A DNA stretch of 8,963 bases. Origin: Spirochaetaceae bacterium UBA6089. Its GTDB lineage: Bacteria > Spirochaetota > Spirochaetia > Treponematales > Rectinemataceae. The stretch spans positions 1-8,963 of the forward strand of contig DIXD01000015.1 in assembly GCA_002435985.1 (NCBI GenBank), read 5' to 3'. Both the position numbers and the translations under genes were made by a program. Under the pieces are notes generated by a model. It made no database searches. It saw only the letters and a list, made by a program, of their open reading frames with translations, and was not told the DNA's origin. Positions 6,262 through 8,963 of the stretch are shown here, piece after piece; positions within the stretch are counted from its first letter, which is position 1; each line of letters begins with the position of its first letter.

Positions 6262-8346
6262 TTAAAATTTGAAGCGGACTGTCGTGCCCTCGCCCGCCTT
6301 GCTCTCGATTTCAAGATTGCCGTCATGCAGCTCGACGATTTTCTTGGCGATCGTGAGCCCCACACTTAAGCCGGGGACATAGTTGTCGGGTTCGGTCTTG
6401 GATAATGGATTCAGGATCGAGTCGATCTCTTCAGGTGTCATCCCGAGGCCGTTGTCCTTGACGAAAATACCCCGCTCGCCGTACCACCCGATCTCGATGG
6501 AAGAGACCGTGGTGTCCGAACAATATTGGAACGCATTTTCTAGAACGTTGCGGAACGCGGTCTTTAAAAGCCCTTGGTCTCCCTGTATCTTGAGGCCTGG
6601 CATGATGCTGATCCGGTAGCGTCGCTGAGGGGCCCGCCTGATGATATCCGAGGTGATCTCTTGCGCGGCAATGCTGAAATCGAATTCCTCGTGGGCAGGT
6701 ACCACGGAATCGAGCGACAAGAGGATCATCAGGTCGTCGGTGAGGGTCACCATACTGGCAGAGGCTCTCCGGATGCGCATTACGTAATCCGAGCTCTCTG
6801 CGTCGAGCTGGTCGAGGGCTCTTGTCGCGAGTAGTTCACTAAACGACTCGATGGTGCGCAGGGGGGTCGCCAGATTGTGAGAGATCGCGGCTGCGATGGT
6901 GCGCAGTTCTTCCTTGGCTTCGAGAATCCGCCTTGTCTGGGTCTCCACCTGCCTGGAAAGATCCTGATTGAGATTCTGCACCTGCTCGAGCGCAGATTCG
7001 AGCTCGGTGACATCCCGCATCACATAGCCCAAAAGTGCCTCTTGGTCCTTGAGGAGAATGTGGATCGGCATGACATAGAGCCGAAGGATCTCTCCTCTTA
7101 TACTCTTGAGCTCGATCCTGTAGGACTGTGTACCGGTCTCTTTGTCGGGCTCTTCCTGCACCGAACGTAGCCCTTCAGGCAGGCTGTCGCCGAAACGTTC
7201 TTTGAACGCTTGGTTTGCAAATTGAATCGTCGATGCCTTGTCGACGATGACGACAGGCGCGTCGATGCGTCCGAGAATTGCTCTGAGCAAGGCTTCGCTG
7301 CGTTCGGTGCGCTTGAGCAGCTCAAGGCGCGATCGGAATGCGGAGAAGATCCTGGTAGAGACGAGCACATATGAACTTGCAAGGATGGCTGCAAAAGCGA
7401 CCAGATAGAAGACTATAAGGATCACCAACGTCGGAATCCACGCGGAGAATGCTTCAGAAAAGTCCATTTTGGAAAGGATGATCCAGTCGACTTCCGGCAC
7501 ATAGTTCACTGTGGCGAGCACGCGCTTGCCACGATAATCTTTTCCGATCATGACACCTCTCTGTCCAAGGCCGGCCCGGGCTTCGACGGTATCGTTGTCC
7601 TTGGCGGGAACCAGCAGCGAAAAGGCAGAGATATTGACGAGGGTGGGGGGATTCAGCGTCCGGACACTATCGCCGACGCGCTCGAGGAGGAGCGTTTCGC
7701 CCGTCTTCTCGTTGCCGGGCCACTGTGCCACCATGGGATAGAGGTAATCATCGGCAAAGAACGTCTGGACCACATACGCAAAAGGCTCCCTCTGATCGTC
7801 TTTTAAAAGAGGAATTATGAGGTGAAATCCCGGCTTCCCGAGGGGAGTCGTGAGGTGCAAGGTCGTAAAGAAAGGCTCAAGCGGCTTCCTTTGGGAAATC
7901 ACTTCGTGCACTTCGGCACAGTCGGATTTGACCAATTGAGTCATCGAAAAAAGAAGGCGAAAATCAGCGGTGAGCACTGCGCTCTCCGCGTAGTTGTAGG
8001 AACGGAGAATGGGGCGTAAAAAGTCGTCGATACGCGCAAGATTCGTGCGCGATGGGGTTTCTATCGAATCGGCGACGATAGCTATGAATAACGCCGATTC
8101 GGATAATTCCCTTGCTTTCGTCATCTGCATGTCGTACCAGGATTCGAACTGCTCGATTTTTGATCGTCCTATAAGTTCTATATACGTTTTTTTGTCGCGG
8201 AGAATGCTCTGCCACTGAAAATATGCACTGACAGTGGTAAAGCCCACAAGGAGCACGAAGAGAAAGGTAAAACCTATCCGTTCGGCGGTTCGCAGCTGCC
8301 GAATATCGGCGAAAAAGTTATGGTGTCGAGTATCTGTCGTGGGCAC
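6262..8346 (-). CDS. Membrane-bound sensor histidine kinase (Cache-like sensor, PAS, HisKA, HATPase_c)
   Basis: A 694-residue inner-membrane kinase. A helix at about residues 24-43 and another at 304-329 flank an outside domain of about 260 residues. That domain ends in PEVDWIILSKMDFSEAF (284-300), as in double-Cache sensors of small ligands. A PAS domain follows at about 352-449, ending in MRDVTELE, then a coiled coil (449-485). The dimerization/phosphoacceptor region has AAAISHNLATPLRTIESFSE with His490. The ATPase domain has an N-box at FRNVLENAFQYCS (598-610), G1 DNGLGM (631-636) and G2 GLSVGLTIAKKIVELHDG (659-676), all as expected for activity. There is no receiver domain and no response regulator gene next to it, so it looks like an orphan kinase. 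The start is a GTG at 8346 with GGGGGAG 7 bases upstream on the minus strand. The signal it senses is unknown. Transketolase lies upstream on the same strand, 245 bases away. Confidence 0.9.
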   Translation of the reverse strand: MPTTDTRHHNFFADIRQLRTAERIGFTFLFVLLVGFTTVSAYFQWQSILRDKKTYIELIGRSKIEQFESWYDMQMTKARELSESALFIAIVADSIETPSRTNLARIDDFLRPILRSYNYAESAVLTADFRLLFSMTQLVKSDCAEVHEVISQRKPLEPFFTTLHLTTPLGKPGFHLIIPLLKDDQREPFAYVVQTFFADDYLYPMVAQWPGNEKTGETLLLERVGDSVRTLNPPTLVNISAFSLLVPAKDNDTVEARAGLGQRGVMIGKDYRGKRVLATVNYVPEVDWIILSKMDFSEAFSAWIPTLVILIVFYLVAFAAILASSYVLVSTRIFSAFRSRLELLKRTERSEALLRAILGRIDAPVVIVDKASTIQFANQAFKERFGDSLPEGLRSVQEEPDKETGTQSYRIELKSIRGEILRLYVMPIHILLKDQEALLGYVMRDVTELESALEQVQNLNQDLSRQVETQTRRILEAKEELRTIAAAISHNLATPLRTIESFSELLATRALDQLDAESSDYVMRIRRASASMVTLTDDLMILLSLDSVVPAHEEFDFSIAAQEITSDIIRRAPQRRYRISIMPGLKIQGDQGLLKTAFRNVLENAFQYCSDTTVSSIEIGWYGERGIFVKDNGLGMTPEEIDSILNPLSKTEPDNYVPGLSVGLTIAKKIVELHDGNLEIESKAGEGTTVRFKF

Positions 8347-8479
8347 GGTTGGCTCCCCCTCGATCCAAACATCCTATACACTTTTACTAGAGATAGAAGG
8401 GACGACTAATAGTATCACAAAGGAGCCAGCAAGTTCCAGAGATTTAAATATTTACACTATTCTATAATGTCTTACGCAG

Positions 8480-8560
8480 CGAAACATGGTCCCAACACGC
8501 CGATCTCCCGACATGCCGGTGTCCCGATACACCGAAACATCAACATGCCGGTGCCCCGAC
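8480..8560. repeat. Degenerate tandem repeats (about 16 and 53 bases)
   Basis: The 16-base unit ACATGCCGGTGTCCCG (8511-8526) recurs at 8543-8558 with a single change (ACATGCCGGTGCCCCG). A more diverged copy, ACACGCCGATCTCCCG, sits at 8495-8510. The octamer CGAAACAT occurs at 8480-8487 and 8533-8540. The pattern therefore also reads as a larger unit, CGAAACAT plus the 16-mer, present twice with a short indel. The units are too few and too uneven for CRISPR. Confidence 0.6.
8517..8534. repeat. Repeat hairpin 1
   Basis: CGGTGT at 8517-8522 pairs perfectly with ACACCG at 8529-8534 around a 6-base loop. The same hairpin occurs in the next repeat copy with a compensating pair change. Confidence 0.5.
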
Positions 8561-8568
8561 GCGCACCG
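8549..8568. repeat. Repeat hairpin 2, with compensatory change
   Basis: CGGTGC at 8549-8554 pairs perfectly with GCACCG at 8563-8568 around an 8-base loop. Compared with hairpin 1, the innermost T-A pair has become C-G, so both sides changed together. Its right arm is shared with the hairpin at 8556-8584, so the two cannot form at once. Confidence 0.45.
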
Positions 8569-8584
8569 CTCTGGTGCGCATCGG
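8556..8584 (-). terminator. Stem-loop just after the transketolase stop (terminator or mRNA 3' hairpin)
   Basis: GCGCACC at 8561-8567 pairs perfectly with GGTGCGC at 8573-8579 around a 5-base loop. After a C/A mismatch, CCGA at 8556-8559 pairs with TCGG at 8581-8584. On the minus strand it starts seven bases after the transketolase TGA, a typical position for an intrinsic terminator or 3' stabilising stem. No U-run follows, so it may pause or stabilise rather than terminate. Confidence 0.45.
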
Positions 8585-8591
8585 CTACATC

Positions 8592-8963
8592 TCAACCGAG
8601 TTTTGCGAGCACCTTCTGTGCAAAGGCCTGTGCCGTAAAGCCCAAATGTTCCGCAACCTTATCGCCGGGACCAGATTCTCCGAAGCGTTCGATCGAAAAG
8701 ATATGCTCGGGCGGCGCTATTCGTTCCCAGCCCTGGGCGACCCCGGCTTCGGCCACAAACACAACGGAGCCCGGCGGCAGAATCGCATCGAGCACCGGCA
8801 CCGGCGCCGCGTAGAAGGCCTGCCTGTCGGGGACGGAAACGACGCGGATGGCTGTTTGCGGGCGCTGAGCCCGTACGATGTCCGCTGCGGCAATCGCCAG
8901 CGAGACCTCCGAGCCCGAGGCCACGAGGGTCACCTCCGGCGCGTGCTCAGGATTTTGGACTAC
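8592..8963 (-). CDS. tkt: Transketolase, C-terminal part (runs off the window)
   Basis: The last 123 residues of a transketolase, the thiamine-diphosphate enzyme of the non-oxidative pentose phosphate pathway. The frame is open to the window edge. It shows the C-terminal domain pattern: VTLVASGSEVSLAIAAA, then VVSVPDRQAFYAA, FVAEAGVAQGWERIA and RFGESGPGDKVAEHLGFTA, and ends KVLAKLG with TGA at 8594-8592. The catalytic and cofactor domains lie outside the window, so activity cannot be judged. The GTG at 8933 is an internal valine codon, not a start, since ten in-frame residues that fit the family precede it. The kinase gene follows on the same strand after 245 bases. Confidence 0.88.
   Translation of the reverse strand, partial: VVQNPEHAPEVTLVASGSEVSLAIAAADIVRAQRPQTAIRVVSVPDRQAFYAAPVPVLDAILPPGSVVFVAEAGVAQGWERIAPPEHIFSIERFGESGPGDKVAEHLGFTAQAFAQKVLAKLG

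Larger units (their letters stand above)
8347..8591 (-). other. 245-bp spacer between transketolase and the kinase, with AT-rich and repeat-rich halves
   Basis: The half nearest the kinase (8347-8470) is AT-rich with no coding frame and should hold any separate kinase promoter. TATAGG at 8379-8374 (minus strand) is a possible -10, but I see no convincing -35. The half next to transketolase (8471-8591) is GC-rich and contains degenerate repeats and hairpins, listed separately. The ribosome binding site GGGGGAG (8360-8354, minus strand) is close to the kinase GTG. The 115-residue frame open across 8467-8814 on the other strand is antisense to transketolase and is not a gene. Confidence 0.5.

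Noticed and set aside
5034..6365. Long minus-strand open frames opposite the EamA and MarC genes (5034-5432, 5442-6365, 5630-5992)
   Set aside because: They are His/Arg/Ser-rich translations without motifs, opposite two genes with clear family signatures, start sites and an ATGA overlap.
8463..8468. Perfect TATAAT on the plus strand as a promoter
   Set aside because: No acceptable -35 lies 16-18 bases upstream, and transcription would run antisense into transketolase. The region is simply AT-rich.
8495..8558. CRISPR-like array
   Set aside because: There are only three uneven 16-base units without uniform unique spacers, and no cas genes.
8467..8814. A 115-codon plus-strand open frame
   Set aside because: It is the antisense shadow of transketolase plus the repeat region. 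Its repeated peptide pattern only reflects the DNA repeats.

Overview
This is an ordinary-looking stretch of bacterial chromosome from a moderately GC-rich organism. I judged the GC content at well above 50% by eye; it is highest in ettA and lowest in the 60-300 intergenic block. Strong AAGGAGG-type ribosome binding sites precede several genes. The gene set (EttA, a YhgN-like MarC protein, a Cache/PAS histidine kinase, transketolase) suggests a Gram-negative-type bacterium, but no phylum-defining marker is present and I do not assign one.

Layout. The last 14 codons of an unidentified + strand gene (1-45) are followed by an AT-rich control region (46-302) with a good sigma70-type promoter (226-255), a perfect 8-bp dyad (187-210) and smaller repeats. 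This region leads into a two-gene catabolic-type unit that is broken in both genes. The first is an M20D amidohydrolase with an internal deletion plus frameshift (303-1297). The second is a polytopic membrane transporter with a one-base frameshift at a CCCC run (1380-2538). After a short convergent gap, a minus-strand alkyltransferase-like DNA-repair protein (2618-2938) lies back to back with ettA (3052-4734). The 113-bp divergent spacer has a -10-like hexamer exactly six bases upstream of each ATG and no Shine-Dalgarno sequence, which suggests leaderless transcription on both sides.

ettA is followed on the same strand by an EamA/DMT-family exporter (4762-5628) and a MarC/YhgN-family membrane protein (5625-6221). 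The last two overlap by ATGA, so the three probably form one operon. Convergent to this is a 694-residue membrane-bound hybrid Cache-PAS-HisKA-HATPase sensor kinase (6262-8346, minus strand) with no response regulator beside it. The window ends in the C-terminal part of a transketolase (8592-8963, minus strand). The 245-bp spacer between transketolase and the kinase holds degenerate repeats whose two hairpins show a compensatory base-pair change, and one hairpin has a mutually exclusive alternative stem.

I see no mobile element, CRISPR array, tRNA or rRNA. I found no convincing new multi-gene system. The observations most worth checking are the doubly broken amidohydrolase/transporter unit, the paired leaderless starts, the covarying repeat hairpins and the PWWR active-site variant of the alkyltransferase-like protein.
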